Positions 56,355 through 64,000 of a stretch of DNA of 64,000 nt are shown piece after piece. Location: NCBI RefSeq assembly GCF_002797595.1, contig NZ_PGFE01000002.1, positions 186,001 through 250,000 of the forward strand. The letters are read 5' to 3'. A program made the translations under genes and the position numbers. The notes under the pieces are model-generated. The model saw only the letters and a program-made list of their open reading frames with translations. It made no database searches and was not told the origin of the DNA. The stretch is from Sediminihabitans luteus. GTDB lineage: Bacteria > Actinomycetota > Actinomycetes > Actinomycetales > Cellulomonadaceae. Position 1 is the stretch's first letter. The number at the start of each line of letters is the position of its first letter.

Positions 56355-58618
56355 CGCGCTGGGACGTGACCGACCCCGGCGCGGGCGTGATGATGGGCCC
56401 GATGGGTTACGCGGCGACGCTCCGGACCCAGGCGGAGACCATCGAGCAGGTGTGGACGGGCACGGACACCGTGCTCGGCTCGCTCGGCGACGAGGTCTGG
56501 TCCGGTGCCGCGGCCGACGCCTACCGGTCGAGCCTTCGCGTGACCCGCAGCCACCAGCGGACCGTCACGAACGCCATCGAACCCGTCCAGGTGGCGCTCG
56601 ACGCGTATGCGAGCGCGGTCGTCGGCATCCAGCAGCGGGCCGCGCACCAGCAGCAGGTGCGTGACGACGCGCGACGGCGGCAGTACCAGCTCGGTGGCTG
56701 GGACCCGGGCGCGGGCCCTGCCATGGTCCAGCACAAGCAGCAGCTCGCCGAGCAGGCGGAGGTCGACGCCTACTACGCAGAGCGGGCGCTCGAGGACCTC
56801 GCCGCCGAGCGGCAGTCGGCGGACGACGCGCTCGTGGCCGCGCTCGCGGTCCCGGGAGGCGCCGCGTGGGAGCGGCGCAAGCAGGTGCTCGCGCACGCGG
56901 GGATCACCGGGGTCGACGCGCTCGACCGCGACAAGCTCGTCGAGGCATACGTGCGGTTCGCCGACCAGGCTCTCGACGGCGACCTGGACGAGGGGGACGT
57001 CACCTACCTCCGGGACTTCTTCGACGCGTGGGGCGACGACCCGGGCGTCATGGACGCGTACTTCCGCTCGCTCGGCGCGGCGCGCACGCGCGAGCTCGTC
57101 GACGAGATCGGCCTCGCGATGACGGACCCGCGGCACCCGATCGACCCGGCAGAGCTTGCCATCGCCGCCGCCGCGCTGCGCTCGGGCCTCTCGACGGCCT
57201 CGCGGGACTGGGACGACGAGCAGGCCGAGGCGTTCACCGCCGACCTCCTCGACGGGGTGAGCTCGGCGGGCGGCGGTGACCTGTCGACGATCGGATGGTT
57301 GTTCGGTGACCCGGCAGGGGCTCCCATGGGGCCTGCGTTCACCGTCGCGACGGCTGACCTGCTCGACGGGTGGGAGAGGTCGCCGGACCGGGTGGGGTTC
57401 GGTCCGGTCACGGACCGGAGCCCCTTCTCGGGAGGTCGCAATCTCACGTGGTTCGAGAACCTCGACGCCGAGGGGTTCGCCAGGAGCGACGACCCCATGG
57501 GTCGGGTCTTCGAGACGCTCGGCACCTATCCGGACGAGGCGCTCACGTGGCTCACGAGCGATGCGACCGATGTCGGGGGCAGCGGCACGGCAGGAGAAGC
57601 CCGCGTCGAGTACTGGTACGGCGAGCGGGACTGGGGCGTCGAGACGACGGGGGACGGCTTCGCCGGACCTGCCGCGCTGTGGGCGGGGTCGCAGCGGGTC
57701 GCGGGCGGTCCGGCCGACACTGCGTACGACGAGGCGACCTGGAACAGGGTCGAGGGGCTCACCGGTCGCATCATGAACGAGCTCGGCGAGAACGAGAGCT
57801 TCTCGGCCGACGCGCTCTCGCCCCAGGGCGCAGAGAACGTCGCCAAGGCGCTCGCCATCCAGCTGCCTATGCTGACGGAATATTCGATCGTGAGGCAGGG
57901 GCAAGAGTTCGACGGGGGGTTCGATACCGACGTGCTCCCGTGGGATGACTCCGAGCGTGCCGTCCCAGCCGTCACGATGGAGACGCTCGCGAAGATCGCC
58001 GGTGCCGCCGGGCACCACGAGTCCGGCGCGGGAGTGCTGACGGAGGCGGTCGACCGATATCAGAACGACCTGATCGCGCTCGCCGCGCTCGACCCGACGG
58101 CCGAGATCCAGGACGGTGTGAGCGTGACCGACGGCAACGGGCTCTTCGCCCGGATCACCGGCCTCCAGGGGCTCGTCGACGGGGCGACCGCCGGCACCGA
58201 CGTGCGCGTGGGCGCCGAGCGCGACGCCGAGATCCAGGCGGTGATCGACGGGGCCCGCTCCGTGATCGACGAGATCCCGATCCCTGGGGCGTCGAAGCTT
58301 GCCTCGGGCGTACTCGGCGCGAGCCTCGAGTGGGGCGTCGACAAGCTCCAGGACGAGGCGATCAGTGCGGGCAAGGACTACCTGGAGTCCAAGGCGATCG
58401 ACAGATGGGGCGGCAACGAGGAGCGCATCAGCGCGGCGGCCGACGGCGTGCTCGTCGACCGCCGAGGCGAGATCGAGGCGGAGGCCGCCGAGATCATCGC
58501 GCTGCTCGACCCCGACAAGTACTCGACCGCGCAGGGTGCGCTCGAGGCGTTCGAGTCGGAGTCGAGCCGATACAAGTACGTCTACGACAGCGCGCGCGCT
58601 GTGACCGAGGAAGGCTGA
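56351..58618 (+). CDS. Large WXG-type protein of unknown function (possible type VII substrate)
   Basis: 755 residues. Residues 20-110 form a WXG100-like helical hairpin with W50-S-G52 (EVWSGAAADAYRSSL). A coiled, Gln/Arg-rich segment follows (about 95-160), then a long alpha-helical middle (TYLRDFFDAWGDDPGVMDAYFRSLG; WLFGDPAGAP). The C-terminal part has a hydrophobic GASKLASGVLGASLEWGVDKLQ helix and ends EEG. I see no signal peptide, TM anchor or toxin catalytic motif. Resembles the DUF6571-type actinobacterial proteins. Third-position A/T use rises in its second half compared with neighbours. Confidence 0.75.
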   Translation: MTRWDVTDPGAGVMMGPMGYAATLRTQAETIEQVWTGTDTVLGSLGDEVWSGAAADAYRSSLRVTRSHQRTVTNAIEPVQVALDAYASAVVGIQQRAAHQQQVRDDARRRQYQLGGWDPGAGPAMVQHKQQLAEQAEVDAYYAERALEDLAAERQSADDALVAALAVPGGAAWERRKQVLAHAGITGVDALDRDKLVEAYVRFADQALDGDLDEGDVTYLRDFFDAWGDDPGVMDAYFRSLGAARTRELVDEIGLAMTDPRHPIDPAELAIAAAALRSGLSTASRDWDDEQAEAFTADLLDGVSSAGGGDLSTIGWLFGDPAGAPMGPAFTVATADLLDGWERSPDRVGFGPVTDRSPFSGGRNLTWFENLDAEGFARSDDPMGRVFETLGTYPDEALTWLTSDATDVGGSGTAGEARVEYWYGERDWGVETTGDGFAGPAALWAGSQRVAGGPADTAYDEATWNRVEGLTGRIMNELGENESFSADALSPQGAENVAKALAIQLPMLTEYSIVRQGQEFDGGFDTDVLPWDDSERAVPAVTMETLAKIAGAAGHHESGAGVLTEAVDRYQNDLIALAALDPTAEIQDGVSVTDGNGLFARITGLQGLVDGATAGTDVRVGAERDAEIQAVIDGARSVIDEIPIPGASKLASGVLGASLEWGVDKLQDEAISAGKDYLESKAIDRWGGNEERISAAADGVLVDRRGEIEAEAAEIIALLDPDKYSTAQGALEAFESESSRYKYVYDSARAVTEEG

Positions 58619-58623
58619 GCGGG

Positions 58624-59274
58624 GTGTCTGTGTTGCGGTGGCTGGGTACTGCGAGCGGTGTCGGTGTGGTCGTGGCGCTTGTCGCGGCGTGTGGTCCGCC
58701 GCAGGCGCCGCCGCTGCCGGTGACGCCGACGATCGTCTGGTCGGCGGGGGAGCCGACGAGCGACCTGGAGTCGGATCCGTGGGTCGCTGCGGTGCGTGCT
58801 GCGGCCGTGCCGTACGCAGTCGCGGTGAACGCGGTGGACACACGCTCGGAGGAGCTGCACTCCACGGTCTCGGAGCGGTCCATCTTGAGGCTCGACAACC
58901 GGTTGGAGGGTGACGGTGGTGACCCCGATGGTACTCAGCGGGTTCCGGGGCCCTGGCCGTTCGACCCGCTGTCGGTCGAGGTCGCAGAGGACGGGCGGAG
59001 CGCCGTCGTCCACGGGTGTTCGATCGACAAGTGGGTCCTGACGCTGTCTCAGCACGAGCTCCCGCCGTCGGATCCTGTGAAGGCCCGGGCCATGGTGATC
59101 AAGCTCGACGACGGGACCTACCGGCTCGACACCACGATCGGGTCTGACGTGCCGTGCGAGAGCGACCACCTCACGATCGGGGTGTTCGACCCGCTGCCGG
59201 TGGGCGACTGGGAGTACGACGAGCGTGACGTGCTCACGCGGGAGGACGAGTGGGCGTGGCCGATCGACGGGTAG
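58624..59274 (+). CDS. Lipoprotein of unknown function
   Basis: 216 residues. Signal with lipobox LVAAC (lipid Cys at 23), then a soluble domain: PWVAAVRAAAVPYAVAVNAVD, RSAVVHGCSIDKWVLTLSQ, YRLDTTIGSDVPCESDHLTIGVFDPLPVGDWEYDERDVLTREDEW. Two later Cys could form a disulfide. GTG 58624 lies 5 bp after the WXG gene stop, so the three genes probably form one transcript. It could be an envelope-located partner or immunity-like protein; this is only inference. Confidence 0.8.
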   Translation: MSVLRWLGTASGVGVVVALVAACGPPQAPPLPVTPTIVWSAGEPTSDLESDPWVAAVRAAAVPYAVAVNAVDTRSEELHSTVSERSILRLDNRLEGDGGDPDGTQRVPGPWPFDPLSVEVAEDGRSAVVHGCSIDKWVLTLSQHELPPSDPVKARAMVIKLDDGTYRLDTTIGSDVPCESDHLTIGVFDPLPVGDWEYDERDVLTREDEWAWPIDG

Positions 59275-59323
59275 CGCTCGTGAGGTGAGCGACGGTGACG
59301 GACCGGCCGCCGTCCCGACTCGG

Positions 59324-59329
59324 TAGGCT
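59324..59329 (+). promoter_or_regulatory. Possible -10 element for glyS
   Basis: TAGGCT about 100 bases before GTG 59427. The leader holds a GCCCGGG-ACGA-CCCGGGC hairpin and SD GGAG. No T-box features seen. Confidence 0.35.
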
Positions 59330-59426
59330 GGTACCTCGGCGCCCGGGACGACCCGGGCGTCCGTCGTCCGAAATCACCCCCACGAAGCCACGTGCGGGGT
59401 ACACCCGAGCTCCTGGAGTGATCACC

Positions 59427-60812
59427 GTGGCCGCTGCGCCTTCCCGTCTCGACAACGTCGTCTCCCTCGCCAAGCGGCGGGGCTTCGTGTTCCCGTCGGG
59501 TGAGATCTACGGCGGTACGCGGTCCGCGTGGGACTACGGGCCGCTCGGCACCGAGCTCAAGGAGAACATCAAGCGGCAGTGGTGGAAGGCCATGGCCCGC
59601 CGTGAGGACGTCGTCGGCATCGACTCGTCCGTGATCCTGCCGCGCCAGGTGTGGCACGCGTCGGGCCACGTGGGCGTGTTCACGGACCCGCTCACCGAGT
59701 GCCTCTCGTGCCACAAGCGGTTCCGCGAGGACCAGATGATCGAGGAGTTCGAGGAGAAGAAGGGCCGCGCGCCCGAGGGCGGCCTCGCCGAGATCGCGTG
59801 CGCCAACTGTGGCACCCGCGGCCAGTGGACCGAGCCGCGCGACTTCAACATGATGCTCAAGACGTACCTCGGCCCCGTCGAGGACGAGTCCGGCCTGCAC
59901 TACCTGCGGCCCGAGACCGCGCAGGGCATCTTCGTGAACTTCGCGAACGTCGCGGGGGCGGCACGCAAGAAGCCGCCGTTCGGCATCGCGCAGATCGGCA
60001 AGTCGTTCCGCAACGAGATCACGCCCGGCAACTTCATCTTCCGCACGCGCGAGTTCGAGCAGATGGAGATGGAGTTCTTCGTCGAGCCCGGCACGGACGA
60101 GGAGTGGCACCAGTACTGGATCGACACGCGCATGGCCTGGTACACGGGCCTGGGCATCTCGCCCGAGAACCTGCGCCTGTACGAGCACCCGAAGGAGAAG
60201 CTCTCGCACTACTCGACCCGCACGGTCGACGTCGAGTACCGCTTCGGCTTCCAGGGCAGCGAGTGGGGCGAGCTCGAGGGCATCGCGAACCGCACCGACT
60301 TCGACCTCAAGACGCACTCGGAGCACTCGGGCAAGGACCTGTCGTACTTCGACCAGACCAAGAACGAGCGCTGGATCCCGTACGTGATCGAGCCCGCCGC
60401 GGGCCTCACGCGCTCGCTCATGGCGTTCCTCGTCGAGGCGTACACCGAGGACGAGGCGCCCAACACCAAGGGCGGCGTCGACAAGCGGACCGTGCTGCGC
60501 CTCGACCCGCGCCTCGCGCCCGTCAAGGCCGCGGTGCTGCCCCTGAGCCGCAACGAGAGCCTGTCGCCCAAGGCCAAGGCGCTCGCGGCCGAGCTGCGCG
60601 AGAACTGGAACGTCGACTTCGACGACGCCGGCGCGATCGGTCGCCGCTACCGCCGTCAGGACGAGATCGGCACGCCGTTCTGCATCACGGTCGACTTCGA
60701 CACCCTCGACGACCAGGCCGTGACGATCCGTCACCGCGACTCGATGGAGCAGGAGCGCGTCGCGCTCGACCAGGTCACGCAGTACCTGGGCGCGCGCCTC
60801 GTCGGCTGCTGA
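59427..60812 (+). CDS. glyS: Glycyl-tRNA synthetase (alpha2 type)
   Basis: 461 residues, class [30 protein letters not shown], zinc-like Cys pairs ([13 protein letters not shown]), motif 2 [28 protein letters not shown], motif 3 [12 protein letters not shown]. The C-terminal anticodon-binding domain ends LVGC. GTG 59427, with GGAG 8 bases upstream, gives the standard actinobacterial length; upstream in-frame codons are rejected. Confidence 0.96.
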   Translation: MAAAPSRLDNVVSLAKRRGFVFPSGEIYGGTRSAWDYGPLGTELKENIKRQWWKAMARREDVVGIDSSVILPRQVWHASGHVGVFTDPLTECLSCHKRFREDQMIEEFEEKKGRAPEGGLAEIACANCGTRGQWTEPRDFNMMLKTYLGPVEDESGLHYLRPETAQGIFVNFANVAGAARKKPPFGIAQIGKSFRNEITPGNFIFRTREFEQMEMEFFVEPGTDEEWHQYWIDTRMAWYTGLGISPENLRLYEHPKEKLSHYSTRTVDVEYRFGFQGSEWGELEGIANRTDFDLKTHSEHSGKDLSYFDQTKNERWIPYVIEPAAGLTRSLMAFLVEAYTEDEAPNTKGGVDKRTVLRLDPRLAPVKAAVLPLSRNESLSPKAKALAAELRENWNVDFDDAGAIGRRYRRQDEIGTPFCITVDFDTLDDQAVTIRHRDSMEQERVALDQVTQYLGARLVGC

Positions 60813-60839
60813 CCGCACCTTCCAAGTACGAGAGAAACC

Positions 60840-61679
60840 ATGAACAAGCTCATCACCGCTGCCGTCGCAGGCGCGGCCGCTCTCGCGGTGTCCGTCGGAC
60901 TTGCGGCGCCCGCACCGGCGGCCGCGCGGTACACCACCTACCTCAGCGTCAACGCGTCGCCCGAGCCGGTCACGGCGGGTGGGACGGTGACGGTCGCAGG
61001 GCACCTGAAGTACAAGAAGCAGGGTGTGCTCACCGCGCCGACGCCGAAGACCCTCACCGTGTACTTCGACCCGGCCGGGTCGAAGGGGCCCGTGAGGATC
61101 CGCACGGTGCGGACCTCGTCGACGGGGGCGTACGCGTTCAAGCACTCGCAGTCCCAGTCGGGGACGTGGATCGTGAAGTACGCGGGCGCCTCGAACCTCA
61201 CCTCTGACCGTGCGACCGACTACGTCGCAGCGCGATACCCCACGAGACTGACCGTCAACGCGTCGCCCGAGCCGGTCGCGATCGGTGGGACGGTGACCGT
61301 CGCAGGGCACCTGAAGTACACGAAGCACGGTCGTCTCATCGCGCCCACGCCCAAGACGGTCTCGGTCTACTTCGACCCCGCCGGCTCGGCGGGGGCGGTG
61401 CGGGTCGGCTCGGTGCGGACCACGTCGAGCGGTGCCTACTCCTTCAAGCACTCGCAGTCCCGTTCGGGCACGTGGATCGTGAAGTACGCGGGCGCCTCGA
61501 ACCTCACGTCCGACCGTGCGAGCGACTACGTCGAAGCCTACGAGCGGGGCCCGTGGAACTACCCGGGGCGGGACCTCGACTGTTCCGACGTCCGCATGCG
61601 GGTGTGGGTCGGAGCCAACGACTACCACAGGCTCGACGCGGACGGCGATGGATGGGGCTGCGACTCCTACGCGCCCTGA
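60840..61679 (+). CDS. Secreted protein with two tandem Ig-like repeats and excalibur-like tail
   Basis: 279 residues. Signal peptide (1-28, cleavage near PAAA), then two nearly identical domains of about 102 residues (TTYLSVNASPEPVTAGGTVTVAGHLKY... and TRLTVNASPEPVAIGGTVTVAGHLKY...), each ending GTWIVKYAGASNLTSDRA. The tail DLDCSDVRMRVWVGANDYHRLDADGDGWGCDS matches the excalibur calcium-binding pattern (Cys pair, DxDxDG). Likely a surface-associated protein of unknown role. ATG 60840 is preceded by GTACGAGAGAAACC. Confidence 0.85.
   Translation: MNKLITAAVAGAAALAVSVGLAAPAPAAARYTTYLSVNASPEPVTAGGTVTVAGHLKYKKQGVLTAPTPKTLTVYFDPAGSKGPVRIRTVRTSSTGAYAFKHSQSQSGTWIVKYAGASNLTSDRATDYVAARYPTRLTVNASPEPVAIGGTVTVAGHLKYTKHGRLIAPTPKTVSVYFDPAGSAGAVRVGSVRTTSSGAYSFKHSQSRSGTWIVKYAGASNLTSDRASDYVEAYERGPWNYPGRDLDCSDVRMRVWVGANDYHRLDADGDGWGCDSYAP
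60948..61535 (+). repeat. 306-bp tandem duplication within the secreted protein gene
   Basis: Matching segments recur at exactly 306 bp (102 codons): GTCAACGCGTCGCCCGAGCC at 60948 and 61254; GTGAAGTACGCGGGCGCCTC at 61173 and 61479. High DNA identity suggests a recent duplication or gene conversion. Confidence 0.85.
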
Positions 61680-61692
61680 TCGGAACGGCCGG

Positions 61693-61726
61693 CGCGGGGG
61701 TCATGACGGATGTCATGGCCCCCGCG
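61693..61726 (+). terminator. Hairpin terminator after the secreted protein gene
   Basis: 15-bp arms with one G.T pair and a 4-base loop (GGAT), 14 bp after the stop codon. Confidence 0.75.
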
Positions 61727-61774
61727 TGACGTTGCACGGGTGGCTCAGGGGCCGCCCGGCCCCAGGATCTATCC

Positions 61775-62095
61775 ATGGCGACGCCCACGTTCGACTACTA
61801 CGCCCCGCACGTCGCGCGACGTGAGAGCCGCACGGCGTGCGACCGCGCCGTCTGGGAGGTCTCGGGCGTGCTCGAGACCGAGCGCGCGGCCGAGCGTGCC
61901 GCGGTCAACCTCGTCGAGCAGTACCCGGTGCTCGAGGTCGAGCTCTGCGGGACGCGCCTGACGGGGCACACCGAGCGACCCGACGTGGTCGCGCGCTACC
62001 TCGCGGCCTTCGCCCGTGCCCGCGACATCGTCATCGTCCAGCACCCGAGCGAGCCCGCCGCGGTCACGCGGTTGTACGCCGCCGTCCCCGCATGA
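61775..62095 (+). CDS. Small hypothetical protein
   Basis: 106 residues, MATPTFDYYAPHVARRESRTACDRAVWEV...RDIVIVQHPSEPAAVTRLYAAVPA. No family recognised. Alternating strands and helices; no TM or signal peptide. CAGGAT lies 6 bases before the ATG (one mismatch from the leaderless pattern). Coding third-position bias is like that of its neighbours, so it is likely real. Confidence 0.6.
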   Translation: MATPTFDYYAPHVARRESRTACDRAVWEVSGVLETERAAERAAVNLVEQYPVLEVELCGTRLTGHTERPDVVARYLAAFARARDIVIVQHPSEPAAVTRLYAAVPA

Positions 62096-62127
62096 GGACG
62101 ACGCGGCGCCGGGAGCCGTCGGCGCCG

Positions 62128-62133
62128 TACCGT
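62128..62133 (+). promoter_or_regulatory. Probable -10 element of a leaderless mRNA (histidine kinase)
   Basis: TACCGT, 7 bases before GTG 62141, with no SD. Confidence 0.5.
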
Positions 62134-62140
62134 ATGGCCC

Positions 62141-63403
62141 GTGAACGTCGAGAGCCCGGCGCGTGAGCCGATGATCACCCGTCGCAGGTCCCGTGCGGGG
62201 GTGACCGCCCCGCGCGCACGGCGTCGTCAGTCGCTCGGCATCCTCGGCCCGACCCTCGGGGCCATCTGGATCGGGTTCATGCTCGAGCCGTGGCTCGTGG
62301 TGTGGGCCTCGCCGCCGGGCGTCGGCCGCACCGTGGGTCTCGTCGCGGTCGCGCTGACCGTCGTGGGTTACGTCGCGTGCCTCTACGGCACGCGCACGTA
62401 CGACGTCGACCCGCGGGCCGCGTGGGTGTTCCTCGTGCTGTTCGCGCTGTGCGTCGCGCTGACCTCGATCCGTGCGCAGGAGCACGCGTTCGAGGGGCTG
62501 GTGTTCCTCAACGTGTGCGCGATCTTCCTCTTCCGGTCCCCGCTCGCGCTCGTCGTCGCGGGCGTGAGCGCGACCGTGACCGTCGTGGTCCCGCTCGTCG
62601 TCGGCTGGGACTCGGCGGGCAACATCGTCATGATCATCGTCTTCACGAGTGCCGCGGTCTACGCGTTCATGGGGCTCGTCGAGGCGAACCGTCAGCTCGC
62701 GGACGCGCAGGACGAGGTCGCGACGCTCGCCGCGACGCACGAGCGCGAGCGGCTCGCCCGCGACATGCACGACGTGCTCGGGCACTCGCTGACCGTGATC
62801 GCGGTCAAGGCGGACCTCGCGACGCGCATGCTCCGCGCCGACCCGGAGCGCGGCGCCGCCGAGGTCGCCGAGATCCAGTCCCTCGCGCGCACCGCGCTCT
62901 CCGACGTGCGCGGCATGATCGCGCACGCCCGGCACGTCACCCTCGGGGCGGAGCTCGCGAACTGCCGGGCCGTGCTCGACTCCGCGGGCGTCGAGGCCGA
63001 CCTGCCGGGGGCGATCGACATCGTGCCCGACGAGCACCGCGAGCTGTTCGCGTGGGTCGTGCGCGAGGGCACCACGAACGTGCTCCGGCACGCGCACGCC
63101 TCACGCGTGCGCGTGACCCTCGCCCGGGACGGCGTGGTCGTCGAGGACGACGGCCGCGGCTGGGCCGGCGGGAAGGGATCGGGGCTCCTCGGGCTCTCGG
63201 AGCGTGCGCGCGCGGCGGGGGCGACCGTCGTGACCGGGCGCAGCCCGCTCGGTGGTTTCCGTCTCGCGGTCACGCTCGACCCGTGCCAGCACCTGGGGCG
63301 CCCCGGCCCGCGCCCGACGTCGAAGACCCGCGGAACGTCCCGCCAGACCTCTCCCACCGATGACCGTCGCACCGAACCGGTGCTCCTGGAAGGCTCCTCG
63401 TGA
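62141..63403 (+). CDS. NarL/DesK-type sensor histidine kinase
   Basis: 420 residues. About five or six TM helices (35-185) with short loops, then the HisKA_3 phospho-acceptor ERLARDMHDVLGHSLTVIAVKADL, and an HATPase_c domain (EGTTNVLRHAHASRVRV N-box; VEDDGRGW; GSGLLGLSERARAAG). The membrane sensor resembles DesK, so membrane state or an envelope signal is plausible. A disordered tail follows the kinase. The gene overlaps the response regulator by 4 bp. Confidence 0.93.
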   Translation: MNVESPAREPMITRRRSRAGVTAPRARRRQSLGILGPTLGAIWIGFMLEPWLVVWASPPGVGRTVGLVAVALTVVGYVACLYGTRTYDVDPRAAWVFLVLFALCVALTSIRAQEHAFEGLVFLNVCAIFLFRSPLALVVAGVSATVTVVVPLVVGWDSAGNIVMIIVFTSAAVYAFMGLVEANRQLADAQDEVATLAATHERERLARDMHDVLGHSLTVIAVKADLATRMLRADPERGAAEVAEIQSLARTALSDVRGMIAHARHVTLGAELANCRAVLDSAGVEADLPGAIDIVPDEHRELFAWVVREGTTNVLRHAHASRVRVTLARDGVVVEDDGRGWAGGKGSGLLGLSERARAAGATVVTGRSPLGGFRLAVTLDPCQHLGRPGPRPTSKTRGTSRQTSPTDDRRTEPVLLEGSS

Positions 63404-64000
63404 CCGATCCCATCCGGCTCCTGATCGCTGACGATCAGGGCCTCGTGCGCGGTGCGCTCGCCGCGCTGCTCGACCTCGAACCCGATCTCGAGGTCGTCGC
63501 GCAGGCGGCGAGCGGCAGCGCGGTCGTGGCCGCCGCCCGCGCGAATCGATGCGACGTGGCGCTGCTCGACGTCGAGATGCCGGGCATGGACGGCATCGAG
63601 GCGGCGGCGGCGCTGCGCGCCGAGGTGCCGACGTGCCGTGCGCTCATCGTCACGACGTTCGGCCGCCCCGGCTACCTGCGGCGGGCCCTCGACGCCGGGG
63701 CGAGCGGGTTCGTGGTCAAGGACACCCCGGCCGAGCAGCTCGCGGACGCGGTGCGCCGCGTGCACGCGGGCCTGCGGGTCGTCGACCCCGAGCTCGCGGT
63801 CGAGTCCCTGGCGGTCGGCACGAGCCCGTTGACGGACCGCGAGCGCTCGGTGCTGCTCGAGGCGTCGACGGGCGGGACGGTCGCGGACATCGCGGCCGCG
63901 ACGTTCCTGTCGGAGGGCACGGTGCGCAACTACCTGTCGGCCGCGATCGGCAAGACGAACGCGCGCACGCGGGCCGAGGCGGTCCGGATCGCGCAGGAGC
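63400..64000 (+). CDS. NarL/FixJ-type response regulator, 3' end cut by window
   Basis: About 200 codons visible. REC domain: LLIADDQGLVRGALAALLDLEPDL, phospho-acceptor in VALLDVEMPGMDG, TTFGRPGYLRRALDAGASGFVVKD. LuxR-type HTH: LTDRERSVLLEASTGGTVADIAAATFLSEGTVRNYLSAAIGKTNARTRAEAVRIA. Partner of the kinase upstream (DesR-like). The coding sequence has probably only a few codons left after the window end. Confidence 0.94.
   Translation, partial: MTDPIRLLIADDQGLVRGALAALLDLEPDLEVVAQAASGSAVVAAARANRCDVALLDVEMPGMDGIEAAAALRAEVPTCRALIVTTFGRPGYLRRALDAGASGFVVKDTPAEQLADAVRRVHAGLRVVDPELAVESLAVGTSPLTDRERSVLLEASTGGTVADIAAATFLSEGTVRNYLSAAIGKTNARTRAEAVRIAQE

Noticed and set aside
56351-58618. Polymorphic toxin with a C-terminal nuclease domain
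   Set aside because: No catalytic His/Asp/Arg motif of known toxin tips at the C-terminus, and the downstream gene encodes a lipoprotein rather than a cytoplasmic immunity protein.
59275-59426. Possible T-box or glycine riboswitch before glyS
   Set aside because: No specifier loop, T-box sequence or tandem aptamer pattern; only a GC-rich hairpin.

Overview
The window is very GC-rich, almost every third codon position is G or C, and GTG starts are common. Gene content includes mycothiol-type enzymes, DUF3097, paired hrcA/dnaJ, a leuA leader peptide, Pol-PE-Lig LigD with Ku, and a class F sortase. Together these point to an actinobacterium, most likely Micrococcales and Cellulomonas-like. The genus is an inference from style and gene order, not from a search. 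I see no rRNA, tRNA, CRISPR array, transposase or phage gene. No gap between genes exceeds about 255 bases.

Layout. 1-5400 is accessory: an ABC-F protein (cut by the window start), an NADP-dependent oxidoreductase, a VOC protein, a CHRD surface protein overlapping a class F sortase gene, and a vapBC pair behind a perfect palindrome. 5413-9724 is a non-homologous end-joining locus, ligD (-) and ku (+), with a small alarmone synthetase gene between them. 9902-16833 holds a TetR/drug exporter pair, a membrane metallophosphoesterase, a DtxR/MntR-type regulator, a second MFS exporter and a VKOR protein. 16851-30679 is a conserved core block: leuS, degV, comEA, comEC, holA, rpsT, lepA, hemW, interrupted by PemK, TmrB-like and DinB/MDMPI-like genes. 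30696-34871 is an insert of three Pro-rich membrane proteins and a luciferase-like monooxygenase/FMN reductase duo. 34875-43261 is the DUF3097, hrcA-dnaJ-rsmE-HIT-phoH-ybeY-corC-era block.

43389-50643 carries a membrane hydrolase, a large membrane protein with a C-terminal LRV-like domain, leuA with a leucine attenuator, recO and uppS. 51109-55945 (-) is a zinc operon, znuA-znuC-znuB-zur, running on into a DedA-like and an esterase gene. 56082-59274 is a three-gene cassette: an ESX-like small protein, a 755-residue WXG-type protein and a lipoprotein. This is the least explained locus here. The window ends with glyS, a duplicated-repeat secreted protein, a small unknown protein and a NarL-type two-component pair cut by the window end.

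Gene expression pattern. At least thirteen genes on both strands have a TANNNT hexamer ending exactly 6-7 bases before the start codon and no Shine-Dalgarno sequence, which is the signature of leaderless mRNAs. The znuA promoter fits the same geometry. The pattern also settles several start codons. Genes with longer leaders (hrcA, phoH, leuA, the zinc operon) carry recognisable operators or RNA structures.
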